Counted from the first letter of the stretch, positions 24,590 to 33,676 are shown. The stretch is DNA of 64,000 bases from Pigmentiphaga daeguensis (GCF_039523035.1 NZ_BAAAEN010000017.1:1-64000), one strand, 5' to 3'. Program-made: numbers and translations. The notes: a model not told the origin generated them from the sequence alone.

Positions 24590-25717
24590 ATGAGCGTTGA
24601 ATTCGTCATCGGGGTGCTGAATACCTCCATGTCGGCGATCTTCGGCGCAAGCTTGCTGGCCCTTTGGTACTACCAGCGCGAACTGGGCTATATCGCCATC
24701 CTCGTAGGCTCGTACGCGGTAAGAATCCTGTCCTTCGGCAGCCTGTATGCCGCCTTCGCGCTGGACATGCTGGCACTGCGCATGGCGGCCAATACGCTGA
24801 TCCTGATAGCAACGATGCTGCTGTCCATCGCGATTTCCAAGCGGCTGCGGATCCGGCCGCACTACGGCAGCCTGACGGCCATGACGGCGATATCGCTGGT
24901 GGGCGGAGGCTTCTTTCTGCTGGTACAGGACAACCTGCCGATGCGGGCCGCCATCATCAACCTGGGGCTGGCCTCGATCTGCTTCGTGATGCTGGCCGAC
25001 CTGGCCACGCGCCGCCAGCGGACACCGGTCGAACAACTGCTGTTCGCCCAGATCGTCATCGCGCTCCTGAGCTTCGCCGTACGGCCCCTGACCTTCCTGA
25101 TTTCCTGGATCGGCCCCGCGCAGTCCGAAGCCGTCTACTGGATCGTGGTGTCGATCTCCGACACGCTGATCTGCTCGACACTGGCGGCAGCCATTTTCGC
25201 GGTCATCGCCGTCGACGTGATGGACCGGTTCAAGGCCGAAGCCCAGATCGACATGCTGTCCGGCCTGTTCAACCGCCGCGGCTTCGAATCGCGCGCCATG
25301 CCCCTGCTGGCTCGACAGACCGGCAGCGCGCCCGCCGCCCTCATCCTGACCGACCTGGATCACTTCAAGGCCATCAACGACCGCTTCGGGCACCTGGACG
25401 GCGACAAGGTCATCCGGGCCTTTTCCGACATCCTGAAGGACAAGGCGCCGCGCGACGCCGTCGTGGGACGCATAGGCGGCGAGGAATTCGCGGTCCTGCT
25501 GCCGCCGGGACTGGCCGCTGCGGCCCACGCCATGGCCGATACCGCCCGGTCCGCGTTCAAGGCCGCGGCACCTGGCATCTTCGCGCACGCCTGCCACCCC
25601 ACCGCGAGCTTCGGGATCGCCGTCGCTCGTGCGGGCGACAACCTCCTGGCCCTGATGGAGCGTGCCGACCGCTCCCTGTACCAGGCGAAGAACGACGGGC
25701 GGGACTGCATTCGATAG
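24590..25717 (+). CDS. Membrane-bound diguanylate cyclase (GGDEF)
   Basis: About the first 200 of 375 residues form six hydrophobic segments, and residues about 215-375 form a GGDEF domain. The signature is intact: DMLSGLFNRRGFE, TDLDHFKAINDRFGHLDGDKV and GGEEF at 296-300, so it should make cyclic di-GMP from GTP. The usual RxxD inhibitory site is not evident before GGEEF, so product inhibition may be absent. The ATG at 24590 is preferred because the protein then begins with the first membrane segment; an ATG at 24506 in the same frame adds 28 residues. It is convergent with a second GGDEF gene, 14 bp apart. Confidence 0.92.
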   Translation: MSVEFVIGVLNTSMSAIFGASLLALWYYQRELGYIAILVGSYAVRILSFGSLYAAFALDMLALRMAANTLILIATMLLSIAISKRLRIRPHYGSLTAMTAISLVGGGFFLLVQDNLPMRAAIINLGLASICFVMLADLATRRQRTPVEQLLFAQIVIALLSFAVRPLTFLISWIGPAQSEAVYWIVVSISDTLICSTLAAAIFAVIAVDVMDRFKAEAQIDMLSGLFNRRGFESRAMPLLARQTGSAPAALILTDLDHFKAINDRFGHLDGDKVIRAFSDILKDKAPRDAVVGRIGGEEFAVLLPPGLAAAAHAMADTARSAFKAAAPGIFAHACHPTASFGIAVARAGDNLLALMERADRSLYQAKNDGRDCIR

Positions 25718-25731
25718 GCGCGGCGCCTTCG

Positions 25732-27456
25732 CTATGCAAGCGTCGCTCGTTCGCCCCGAAGAGTTCCGGACGCGGCTATTGACCTGACGGCAGTCCGGGT
25801 TCGATTACGCCCCGCGCTCTTGGCTTCGTAAAGCAGCTTGTCGGCCCGTTCATAGAGCTTCACGAAGCCTTCATCGTCCAAGGCCCTCGCCACGCCCATG
25901 CTGGCGGTAACGGGTCGTCCGAGCCCCGGAACCCTATCGGCAACGATTGCGGGGATCGCCTGTCGCCGCCGCTCGGCCTCGATACCGGCATCCTCGCCAC
26001 GCAGGAAAAGCACGAACTCTTCGCCGCCAAGGCGATAGGCCACAACGTCCGGACCGGCCTCGATGGCGCTGGCCACGGCCTTGAGCACCGCGTCTCCGAC
26101 CGCATGCCCGTTCAAGTCATTGATCGCCTTGAAATGATCGAGATCGATGACGGCCAGCGTGTCGAAGCCTTCGACTCGAAGCCGCGCGAACTGTCTTTCG
26201 ATCGCCCGCCGGTTGAACAATCCCGTCAAGGGGTCGGTTTCGGAAAGCCGTTCAAGCAGATAGGCTTCGGTGCGCGCACGATCCCGCTCTCGCTTCATCG
26301 TCATGAAGCGGTCCGCCACGCCAAGCGTCGTGAAGAGGACTTCACACAGGCAACCCGCGTAGAACATGAGCATGGCGTCAGCGCTGTGGAACCAGGGCGT
26401 CACCCCCGTCACCAGGCGGGTCAGCCCGACGAACACCATGGGCGTGTATCCGACTGTCTGGAACTTCGCGGCACGGCTTCCACGGCGCAGCGCGTCGATC
26501 ATCGACAGGATGAAAACGATAAGGATCGGCGCGAACGCCGCCGTGTAGGCACTCGATTGCACGGGCCGCGCAACGAACGGGAACGCCGCGTGCAATGCAC
26601 TCAGGAATATTGCCCACACCGCGCAATACGGCAGCATGCGCCGAAGAACGGGATGCATCAGTCCGGACTCGATGAAGCTGTAGGTGAACATCGTGCCGGA
26701 AGCGACGGTTGCTCCGAAGATCACCGTCGTCATCCAGCTCAGCGTCATCGCGGGCGGATCGAACAGCACGACCGAGATGTTCGACGAGACCAGCAGGGTC
26801 ATCAGCAGCGACAGCGTGAGCGCCGAATGCCAGAGCACGAACGGTTTGCGCAGTACCTGATAGAACGCCGCATTGAAGATCAGCGGCATGACGAGCATGC
26901 CCGCAAGCGCGGAAACGATGACCAGGAGCCGCGAGGCACCGGCGCCGTCGCCCGCGGCATCCTCGGACGCCAGATAGGCTTTCTCCAGCGTCATCCGGTG
27001 GCTGGGCAGGTCAATGGCGACGACGATCTGCTTCGTCACGCGCGTTACCTCGGGCAGGGAAGCCTTGAAGTACCCGCCGACCATCGAACTGGACAGGGCG
27101 GCGGCGGGAATGGTGCTTTGCCGGACCGTGCCGTCCTGGTCGATCGCAAGCAGATGCACCGCCTCGAGTGCGCTGCGCCGCGAGAGAAAATACCGGGGAA
27201 GGGGGCCGTCCGGGCCAAGATCGAAACGAAGCAGCGCCCGCTCCGCATCGATGGAAAATTCTCGATCGGCACAGGACCATCGCTCGTCCGACCTGGCCAT
27301 CGCGACGAGGTCATCCGACAATCCGCCGGATGCCCAGCAAGCGCTGCGAATGTCGGCGAAATCGGCCGCGATGGCCGGCACTGCGCCAAGGTACGCCAGT
27401 ATCGCCATGAGCAGCGACACCGCCAAGACACACTTTCGAAAGCGACCCCACGCCAT
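25732..27456 (-). CDS. Membrane-bound diguanylate cyclase with periplasmic sensor (7TM-DISM-like)
   Basis: The 574-residue protein starts with a signal/anchor segment, then about 150 periplasmic residues with a beta-rich pattern, then seven membrane segments (about residues 175-390), a short coiled coil (KRERDRARTEAYLLERLSE) and a GGDEF domain with DPLTGLFNRRAIE and GGEEF at 477-481. The layout resembles 7TMR-DISM receptors, which sense extracellular ligands. The start MAWGRF at 27456 is preferred over the ATG seven codons upstream, but neither has a clear SD. It should make cyclic di-GMP. It shares only the GGDEF domain with its convergent neighbour. Confidence 0.9.
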   Translation of the reverse strand: MAWGRFRKCVLAVSLLMAILAYLGAVPAIAADFADIRSACWASGGLSDDLVAMARSDERWSCADREFSIDAERALLRFDLGPDGPLPRYFLSRRSALEAVHLLAIDQDGTVRQSTIPAAALSSSMVGGYFKASLPEVTRVTKQIVVAIDLPSHRMTLEKAYLASEDAAGDGAGASRLLVIVSALAGMLVMPLIFNAAFYQVLRKPFVLWHSALTLSLLMTLLVSSNISVVLFDPPAMTLSWMTTVIFGATVASGTMFTYSFIESGLMHPVLRRMLPYCAVWAIFLSALHAAFPFVARPVQSSAYTAAFAPILIVFILSMIDALRRGSRAAKFQTVGYTPMVFVGLTRLVTGVTPWFHSADAMLMFYAGCLCEVLFTTLGVADRFMTMKRERDRARTEAYLLERLSETDPLTGLFNRRAIERQFARLRVEGFDTLAVIDLDHFKAINDLNGHAVGDAVLKAVASAIEAGPDVVAYRLGGEEFVLFLRGEDAGIEAERRRQAIPAIVADRVPGLGRPVTASMGVARALDDEGFVKLYERADKLLYEAKSAGRNRTRTAVRSIAASGTLRGERATLA

Positions 27457-27563
27457 AACGCCTCGACAGCGCAACAAGATTTCGATGCAGTCAAGCGCGT
27501 CCGATATCAGCTTGGCAGAGCAGTCGCCCGATAGGCCGGAAGCAGGGCGGCAGGGCGCTGGGC

Positions 27564-27592
27564 TGCTAAACGCGGCAGTTTAGCAAACTGCC
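27564..27592. promoter_or_regulatory. Two overlapping, mutually exclusive inverted repeats
   Basis: TGCTAAAC-N6-GTTTAGCA (27564-27585) and GGCAGTTT-AGC-AAACTGCC (27574-27592) are both perfect 8-bp stems. They share GTTTAGCA bases, so only one can form at a time. The element lies 108 bp upstream of the minus-strand cyclase start and about 100 bp upstream of the DinB gene. It could be a double operator in DNA or a switching leader in RNA. The rest of the 235-bp gap 27457-27691 shows no gene. Confidence 0.55.
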
Positions 27593-27691
27593 CGCGCCAG
27601 AATGGGCCCGAATCGCCAGGGGAAATAGGGCTAGTTCGCGGTTTCACCTTGATATCCTGCCGTCAGTCAGGAACGTCAAGGAACTCGCGAC

Positions 27692-28189
27692 ATGCTCACG
27701 ACAGAAACGGCCACCATGCTGGCGAACTACGGCAACTGGGCGGACCAGGTACTTTTCAAAGCGATGCGGGCACTGCCCGAAGGCGCGGTCACGCAACGCC
27801 GCCAGACGCTGTTCGGATCGATGATCGGGACGTTGAACCACAACTACCAGGTGGACCTGATCTGGCGCGCCCACCTGCTGGGGGAAAAACACGGCTTCTC
27901 GACCCGCCGCGATCTGCTGCATCCCGACCTGGACACCCTCGTGGTGGAGCAGTTGAAGGTCAACCAGTGGTACATCGACTGGGCCGCCAGCCAGACCCCG
28001 GACAGCCTGGGCGAGCGGTTGAAGTTCAATTTCGTATCGGGACAGGCGGCCGAGATGGCCCGGGGCGGAATGTTCCTGCACATCGTCAACCACAAGACGT
28101 ACCACCGCGGCTGGGTCTGTGAGATGTTCTTCGATGCCGGCGTCAATCCTCCGGAAACCGATCTGTCGGTCTACCTGACCGAAGGGTGA
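27692..28189 (+). CDS. DinB-family protein
   Basis: The 165 residues show the DinB four-helix-bundle pattern with potential metal-binding histidines in LNHNYQVDLIW (His49) and in HIVNHKTYHRGWV. The latter has the spacing HxxNHxxxHR typical of the family. DinB proteins include thiol-dependent transferases and many members of unknown function. GGCCACC upstream of alternative starts is not a good SD; the ATG at 27692 gives the full first helix. It stands alone between the cyclase and a GntR regulator. Confidence 0.88.
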   Translation: MLTTETATMLANYGNWADQVLFKAMRALPEGAVTQRRQTLFGSMIGTLNHNYQVDLIWRAHLLGEKHGFSTRRDLLHPDLDTLVVEQLKVNQWYIDWAASQTPDSLGERLKFNFVSGQAAEMARGGMFLHIVNHKTYHRGWVCEMFFDAGVNPPETDLSVYLTEG

Positions 28190-28269
28190 GCAAACCGGTA
28201 GTACCATGCACGCTTGCCGGCCGCCCGCCGCGTCCGGTCCTCAATCCGTGCAGGGAAGATCCACAGCGC

Positions 28270-29004
28270 ATGCGTTCCATAGGCCGCACACGAAGTCTGT
28301 CCGAAGAACTCGTGCAGCTCATGTCCGAGAAAATCCACGGCAAGATGTGGAAGCCCGGCGACAAGCTGCCGACGGAAGCCGAGATCATGCAGGAGTACGG
28401 CGTCAGCCGCACGGTGGTGCGCGAGGCGATCTCGCGCCTGCAGGCTGCGCGCATGGTCGAGACCCGGCACGGCATCGGCACCTTCCTGCTGGAGCCGCCG
28501 GTGGCGCCGCTGCGGCTCGATGCCCGGGACGCGGTCACGATGCTGGACGTGATGGCGGTGCTGGAACTGCGCATCACGGTCGAGACCGAAGCCGCCCGCC
28601 TGGCCGCCGAGCGGCGCACCGAACAAGACTTGGCCGAACTACGCCGCGCGCTGGCGGCCTTCGAGGCGCAGATCGAGCCGGGCGGCGACACCGTCGCGGC
28701 GGACCTGGCCTTCCACCAGCAGGTGGCCATCGCCACCGGCAACCGCTATTTCCACGAGATCCTGGCGCAGATGGGGGCCACCATCATTCCCCGGACGCGG
28801 GTCGATACCGCGGAACTGGCGCGCGATGACCGGCGGGCCTACCTGGCGCGGGTACATCGCGAGCACCAGGCCATCTACGAGGCCATCGCCCGCCAGGACC
28901 CGGACGCCGCGCATGCCGCGATGCGTGCCCATCTGGCCCGAAGCCAGGAAAAGCTGCGGCAGGCCTATGCCGCCGGCCAGGGCGACGAGAACCCGGCCAC
29001 CTAG
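28270..29004 (+). CDS. GntR-family regulator, FadR/FCD subfamily
   Basis: The 244-residue regulator has an N-terminal winged helix (KLPTEAEIMQEYGVSRTVVREAISRLQAARMVETRHGIGTFL) and an all-helical FCD effector domain with metal/ligand histidines in FHQQVAIATGN and VHREHQAIYEAI. FCD regulators sense organic acids and usually repress sugar-acid or dicarboxylate genes. It lies 111 bp upstream of and in line with kdgD, so it probably responds to glucarate/galactarate-derived acids and controls that gene. The start at 28270 (MRSIGRTRSLSEEL) is chosen over 28186, which would overlap the DinB gene. Confidence 0.93.
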   Translation: MRSIGRTRSLSEELVQLMSEKIHGKMWKPGDKLPTEAEIMQEYGVSRTVVREAISRLQAARMVETRHGIGTFLLEPPVAPLRLDARDAVTMLDVMAVLELRITVETEAARLAAERRTEQDLAELRRALAAFEAQIEPGGDTVAADLAFHQQVAIATGNRYFHEILAQMGATIIPRTRVDTAELARDDRRAYLARVHREHQAIYEAIARQDPDAAHAAMRAHLARSQEKLRQAYAAGQGDENPAT

Positions 29005-29115
29005 CGTCTCCGCGAGCGTCCACCGATGTCAGGCCACCATTGCCTTCCCTCGGTTTAAGTTGTACGATGACTGACGACATATCACTTGCCGCCCCTTTCA
29101 TCACCGGATGCCGCC

Positions 29116-30027
29116 ATGACTCCTCAAGAACTGAAGGCCACGATTTCCCAGGGATTGCTCTCGTTTCCCGTCACCGATTTCGACCAGAACGGCGATTTCG
29201 CGCCCAAGGGCTACGCCGCCCGACTGGAATGGCTGGCCCCCTACGGGGCGAGCGCGCTGTTCGCCGCGGGCGGCACGGGCGAATTCTTTTCGCTGACGCC
29301 GGCCGATTATTCGGCGGTGGTGAAGACGGCGGTGGACGTGTGCGAGAAGCGCGTTCCCATCCTGGCGGGCGCCGGCGGCCCCACCCGCACGGCCATCGCC
29401 TATGCGCAGGAAGCGCAGCGCCTGGGCGCCAAGGGCGTCCTCCTGATGCCCCATTACCTGACCGAGGCCAGCGAAGCCGGCATCGAGGCCCACGTGGAAG
29501 AGGTCTGCAAGTCGCTGGACATAGGCGTGATCTTCTACAACCGCGCCAACTCGCGGCTGGGGCCGGCGGCGCTGTCGCGCCTGGCGGACCGCTGCCCCAA
29601 CCTGATCGGCTTCAAGGACGGCATGGGCGACATCGAGGCCATGGTGCGCGTGCGCCGCGGCCTGGGCGACCGCTTCGCCTACCTGGGCGGGCTGCCGACC
29701 GCGGAAGTCTACGCGGCGGCCTACAAGGCGCTGGGCGTGCCCGTGTATTCGTCGGCCGTCTTCAACTTCATTCCCAAGACCGCGATGGCGTTCTACCAGG
29801 CCGTGGCCAAGGACGACGCGCAGACCATCGGCCGCCTGCTGGACGAGTTCTTCCTGCCCTACCTGGAAATCCGCAACCGCCGCGCCGGCTACGCGGTCAG
29901 CATCGTCAAGGCCGGCGCCCGCCTGGTCGGCCACGACGCGGGCCCGGTCCGCGCGCCGCTGACCGACCTGGACCAGGACGAGATGCAGCGCCTGGCAGCG
30001 CTGATCGAGAAGGTGGGCGGGCAGTAG
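29116..30027 (+). CDS. kdgD: 5-dehydro-4-deoxyglucarate dehydratase
   Basis: The 303-residue DapA-superfamily barrel matches KdgD along its length: LLSFPVTDFDQNGDF, PYGASALFAAGGTGEFFSL, AGAGGPTR, MPHYLTEASEAG, FYNRAN, IGFKDGMGD (Schiff-base lysine) and VGHDAGPVR. It decarboxylates and dehydrates 5-dehydro-4-deoxy-D-glucarate to 2-oxoglutarate semialdehyde in glucarate/galactarate breakdown. The start MTPQELK gives the standard length; an ATG at 29086 is in the same frame but adds ten residues. No glucarate dehydratase or semialdehyde dehydrogenase is nearby. The 111-bp leader holds an AT-rich stretch TTGTACGATGAC (29059-29070) of unknown meaning. Confidence 0.95.
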   Translation: MTPQELKATISQGLLSFPVTDFDQNGDFAPKGYAARLEWLAPYGASALFAAGGTGEFFSLTPADYSAVVKTAVDVCEKRVPILAGAGGPTRTAIAYAQEAQRLGAKGVLLMPHYLTEASEAGIEAHVEEVCKSLDIGVIFYNRANSRLGPAALSRLADRCPNLIGFKDGMGDIEAMVRVRRGLGDRFAYLGGLPTAEVYAAAYKALGVPVYSSAVFNFIPKTAMAFYQAVAKDDAQTIGRLLDEFFLPYLEIRNRRAGYAVSIVKAGARLVGHDAGPVRAPLTDLDQDEMQRLAALIEKVGGQ

Positions 30028-30031
30028 GCGG

Positions 30032-31420
30032 TCAGCCCAGGCTTTCCGGATCCAGGCGCGCCGCTTCCCTGCGCCGCGCCAGGTAGGTCACGCCCCACAT
30101 CACCACGCCCAGCGCCAGCAGCCATCCCGCCACCTCGTACTGGATGGGATCGCGGCCGGTGAAGGGCGTGACCATGAACAGGCACACCACCGCTCCCAGC
30201 ACGGCCAGCGGCGTCCAGGTGCGGAAATGCGGATGCCCGACGCGGTCGCCGCGCAGCAGCAGCACCGCGACGTTGACGAACGCGAACACGCCCAGCAGCA
30301 GCAGGGCCGTGGTGCCGCCCAGCGCGCGGATGGCCTCGGAGTCGCTGGCCGCGGACACCAGCACGATCAACCCCACCGCCAGCACGGTGGTGAACAGGAT
30401 GGCGGTCCACGGCGTCTGCGTGCGCGCGTGCACGTGCGAAAGAAAGGAAGGCAGCACGCCCTGGCGCGACATGCCGTACAACAGGCGGCTGGCCATCATC
30501 ATGTTGATCAGCGCCGAGTTGGCGACCGCGAACATGGAGATGACGGGCATGATCACTTCCATGGGCAGGCCGGGCGCGGCGCGCTTGACCACCAGCACCA
30601 GCGGCGTGGAGCTGGAGGCCAGCTCGCCCACGGGTATCAACGCCACGGCGCAGATGGACACCAGCACGTAGATGGTGGCCGTCAGCCCCAGCCCGGTCAA
30701 CAGCACCTTGGGGAAGATGCGGTTGGGGTCGTGGGTTTCCTCGGCCATGTTGACCGAGTCCTCGAAGCCCACCATGGCGTAGAAGGCCAGCGCGGTGGCC
30801 GAGGTGATGGCCAGGAAGACACTCTTGTCCTCGGGCGTATCGAAGGCCACCACGCGCGAGAAGTCGGCCTGCCCGCCCGCGATCGCATAGAAACCCAGCA
30901 GTATCACCAGCAGCAGGCCGCTCAGTTCGACCAGGGTCAGCACCACGTTGGTCTTGACGCTTTCGGACACGCCGCGCAGGTTGACGCACATGACCAGCAG
31001 CATGAAACCCACCGCGCCCAGCGTGGTCAGCGTGGGACTGGCGTCGATGCCCAGGGACACGAGCAGGTTGGCGGCGAAGGCCTGCGAAGCGGTCGAGGCC
31101 GAGGTCAGGCCCGAGCACATCACGGTGAAGCAGATGATGAAGGTCAGGAAGTGCAGGCCGAAGGCCTTGTGTACGTACAGCGCGGCGCCCGCCGCGCGGG
31201 GATACTTCGTGACGAGTTCGAGATACGAGAAGGCGGTAAGCAGCGCGATCAGGAAGGCGGCCAGGAAGGGCGCCCAGGCCGCCCCGCCCACTTCGCCGGC
31301 CACCTGGCCGGTCAGGGCATAGACGCCGGTGCCCAGGATGTCCCCCACGATGAACAGTAGCAACAACTTGGGCCCCATCACGCGTTTCAGGGGAGTGCCG
31401 CCCTCTTGCGCTGCCGCCAT
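30032..31420 (-). CDS. Amino acid permease (APC superfamily)
   Basis: The 462-residue protein has twelve predicted membrane segments. The N-terminal unwound-helix motif VGDILGTGVYALTGQVAGEVGG marks the APC amino acid/polyamine/cation family, and GFEDSVNMAEETHDPNRIFPK is the conserved cytoplasmic loop after segment 6. It is a proton- or sodium-driven importer or exchanger; the substrate cannot be told. It is convergent with kdgD (4-bp gap) and stands downstream of the Bug-BKACE genes on the same strand, 94 bp after them, so it may be transcribed with them. Confidence 0.93.
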   Translation of the reverse strand: MAAAQEGGTPLKRVMGPKLLLLFIVGDILGTGVYALTGQVAGEVGGAAWAPFLAAFLIALLTAFSYLELVTKYPRAAGAALYVHKAFGLHFLTFIICFTVMCSGLTSASTASQAFAANLLVSLGIDASPTLTTLGAVGFMLLVMCVNLRGVSESVKTNVVLTLVELSGLLLVILLGFYAIAGGQADFSRVVAFDTPEDKSVFLAITSATALAFYAMVGFEDSVNMAEETHDPNRIFPKVLLTGLGLTATIYVLVSICAVALIPVGELASSSTPLVLVVKRAAPGLPMEVIMPVISMFAVANSALINMMMASRLLYGMSRQGVLPSFLSHVHARTQTPWTAILFTTVLAVGLIVLVSAASDSEAIRALGGTTALLLLGVFAFVNVAVLLLRGDRVGHPHFRTWTPLAVLGAVVCLFMVTPFTGRDPIQYEVAGWLLALGVVMWGVTYLARRREAARLDPESLG

Positions 31421-31514
31421 CGTGAGCCTCTTCGCGGGTATGCCGATGGATCGATTCTAGTGGGCACGCATTCCGTGCGTGTGTTGCTCATGCAACCGAA
31501 TGTCTCGGCCCGGC

Positions 31515-32498
31515 TCAATCTACCCTGGCGTTGGACCGCCGCACCGCATCTCCCCAGGCTTGCAGTTCCGCTTCTACGTGGGTGCGGAATTCGGCGGGAG
31601 ACCCACCGGCCGCCTCGACCGCGCGCTCATTCAGCGTCTGCCGAATCTCCGGCGTGGCCAGGGCACGGTTCACCGCTGCGTTCAGGCGATCGACGATGGC
31701 GACCGAGGTGCCGGCGGGCGCCCACAGGCCGTCCCAGGCCATGACGCTGAAGTCCGCGACTCCGCTCTCGGCCAGGGTGGGAAGCTCCGGTACCTGGGGC
31801 GAACGCACCGGACTGCTGACGGCCAGGCCGCGCAACCGGCCGTTCCTGACCATGGGCAGGGGAATGGGCATGACATCGATCATCAGCGATATTTGTCCGC
31901 CCATCAGGTCCTTGAGCGATGCCGCGTTGCCGTTGTACGGCACGTGCACCATCCTGATGCCCGCCTTGGCCGCCAGCATCTCGGCGGCCAAGTGCGACGT
32001 GGTGCCATTGCCGCCCGAGCCGTAGACATACTTGCCGGGGTTGTCCTTCAGGAGACGGAGCAGCTCGGGCATGGTGGTGGCGGGGAAATCGGAGCGCACC
32101 ACGACGATCAGGGGCAGTTTGGTGAATTGCGCGATGGCGGCGAAATCCTTGACCGGATCAAAGCCCGTAGCGGCGCCGTAGAGGGACTTGTTGATAGCGT
32201 GGGTGCCGTTGGTGCCATACAGCAAGGTATAGCCGTCGGCTGCCGCACGCGCCACGTACTGCGCGCCGATATTGCCGCCCGCGCCCGGCCGGTTCTCTAC
32301 CACGACCGTCTGCCCCAGCTCCTTCTGTAGCATGGTTCCCAGCAGGCGTCCCTGCACGTCGCCGCCACTACCGGCCGGGAACGGAACCACGAGATGAATG
32401 GGTTTGGCGGGATAAGCTTCCTGCGACAGTGCGAGGCCCGGCGCCGACAGCGCGCACGCCAGGCCGGCGACGGACAGGCTGGACAACATGGTTTTCAT
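31515..32498 (-). CDS. Bug/TctC-family periplasmic solute receptor
   Basis: The 327-residue receptor has cleavage near ALS (about residue 25) and canonical loops IHLVVPFPAGSGGDVQGR and VVVENRPGAGGN, then AADGYTLLYGTNG. AGGAGG lies 8 nt before the ATG at 32498; longer in-frame starts exist but only extend into the BKACE gene. It follows the BKACE gene by 41 bp on the same strand, so both should be under the 54-bp palindrome. It probably imports the beta-keto acid or a precursor. Confidence 0.93.
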   Translation of the reverse strand: MKTMLSSLSVAGLACALSAPGLALSQEAYPAKPIHLVVPFPAGSGGDVQGRLLGTMLQKELGQTVVVENRPGAGGNIGAQYVARAAADGYTLLYGTNGTHAINKSLYGAATGFDPVKDFAAIAQFTKLPLIVVVRSDFPATTMPELLRLLKDNPGKYVYGSGGNGTTSHLAAEMLAAKAGIRMVHVPYNGNAASLKDLMGGQISLMIDVMPIPLPMVRNGRLRGLAVSSPVRSPQVPELPTLAESGVADFSVMAWDGLWAPAGTSVAIVDRLNAAVNRALATPEIRQTLNERAVEAAGGSPAEFRTHVEAELQAWGDAVRRSNARVD

Positions 32499-32539
32499 GG
32501 GATGCCTCCTGGGAGGCGGCCGCCTTGGCCGCCGACTGT

Positions 32540-33496
32540 TCATGGCTTGGCGGGCAGCCCGACGAGCGCCCGGTATTGGTTGGCAGAAGCCGGCGTGCGG
32601 CCCAGCAGTCCCGCGATGTCGCGAGCCATGCCGAACATCTCCAGATTGCTCTTTAGCCGCTCGTCGCGATGCGGGTGTTTCCACGGCGTGTCCTCGGTGC
32701 CGACACGGATGTGCAGTCCCATCATCGTGGCCAGCGTGGTCATGTAGAGCGACGCGCGCCCCGCGGCACATACGGTGATGACGCTATCCGGGTCGATCTT
32801 GCGGATCTGGTCAACCATCAGGAACAGATGTCGGCTCATGTCCTGCGCGTCGCTTACCCAGGTGCCGGAAATGAGCGTCCTGCCCACGTCGAAGGGCAAG
32901 CCGTACAGCACGATCCAGTTGTACGGCTTCTTCAGAATGCCCGTGTCGATCAGCTTGCGCTTGGCCAGCTCGATCTCGCCCGAACTATGAATGGCGATTT
33001 CCGGTTTGACGCCATGTTCCTCCAAGGCCTGGACGGCGGGAATCATGAAGGCATCCGGATGTCCCGAGGCGCATGGCGCGACCTCGGCCAACCCCGCGCG
33101 GGCCGGACTGACGCATACGTCGAAGGATTCGCCGTTCAGGATGTTCAGATTGGGGACGAAGTCGGTGCCAAAGCGCCGACGCAGCGGATCGAGCACGAGC
33201 GAGTAGGCTTCGACCGGTGGAATGTCCCGATCCAACCGCCGGCCCCGCTCGTCCACCACCCACGTAAAGTCCAGATGCACGCCGCAGGCGCCGGCCTCGA
33301 TGACGTCGGACGCGGCATCGACATAGTGCTGGATGGACGAATGGCCCGCCCCCTCGTCCAGGCGCGCCGCCACCGCGGTGTTGATGGCGATCGTGGCGGG
33401 AATATCCCACCGAGGCTGGACACTGGCGTCCGCAACAAAGCGGTACTCCTCCATCTCCCGGCGCGCGGCCTCCCACAACGGCAAACGTTCCTGCAT
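32540..33496 (-). CDS. Beta-keto acid cleavage enzyme (BKACE, DUF849 family)
   Basis: The 318 residues match the BKACE family: IAINTAVAARLDEGAGHSSI near residues 36-55, GVHLDFTWVVDERGR, PEIAIHSSGEIELAKR, and the strongly conserved HIRVGTEDTPWKHPHRDERL near residues 280-299. The family condenses a beta-keto acid with acetyl-CoA to give acetoacetate and a new CoA ester; Kce (3-keto-5-aminohexanoate) is the founding member. The real substrate here is unknown. GGAGG lies 5 nt before the ATG, just inside the edge of the 54-bp palindrome. It heads the operon with the Bug gene and perhaps the APC permease. Confidence 0.92.
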   Translation of the reverse strand: MQERLPLWEAARREMEEYRFVADASVQPRWDIPATIAINTAVAARLDEGAGHSSIQHYVDAASDVIEAGACGVHLDFTWVVDERGRRLDRDIPPVEAYSLVLDPLRRRFGTDFVPNLNILNGESFDVCVSPARAGLAEVAPCASGHPDAFMIPAVQALEEHGVKPEIAIHSSGEIELAKRKLIDTGILKKPYNWIVLYGLPFDVGRTLISGTWVSDAQDMSRHLFLMVDQIRKIDPDSVITVCAAGRASLYMTTLATMMGLHIRVGTEDTPWKHPHRDERLKSNLEMFGMARDIAGLLGRTPASANQYRALVGLPAKP

Positions 33497-33506
33497 GACA
33501 GCCTCC

Positions 33507-33569
33507 GATCCGTGTCGTGAATTAATTCGTTCTAGATCGAATTAATTCACGACACGGATCAAAAGACAA
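33507..33569 (-). promoter_or_regulatory. 54-bp near-perfect palindrome over the predicted BKACE promoter
   Basis: Two exact 23-bp arms (33507-33529 and 33538-33560) flank an 8-bp centre whose six inner bases are TCTAGA, so only one base pair breaks a 54-bp palindrome. Each arm contains GAATTAATTC, itself palindromic, giving two half-operators 20 bp apart. On the minus strand TTGTCT (33569-33564), a 17-bp spacer and ATTAAT (33546-33541) form a plausible promoter with the start near 33534, the centre of symmetry. A repressor bound here would block the BKACE operon; the MarR protein encoded 117 bp away is the likely one. Confidence 0.75.
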
Positions 33570-33676
33570 GGCCCCTAGGGAAAATACCGCCTGTTTCGAC
33601 AACGGCGTTTTTCATTGCGCCGGGTTTGCAGGCATCATTGCGGCAGACGCCGGCAGCCGGCCAGGAAACCGTTTGC

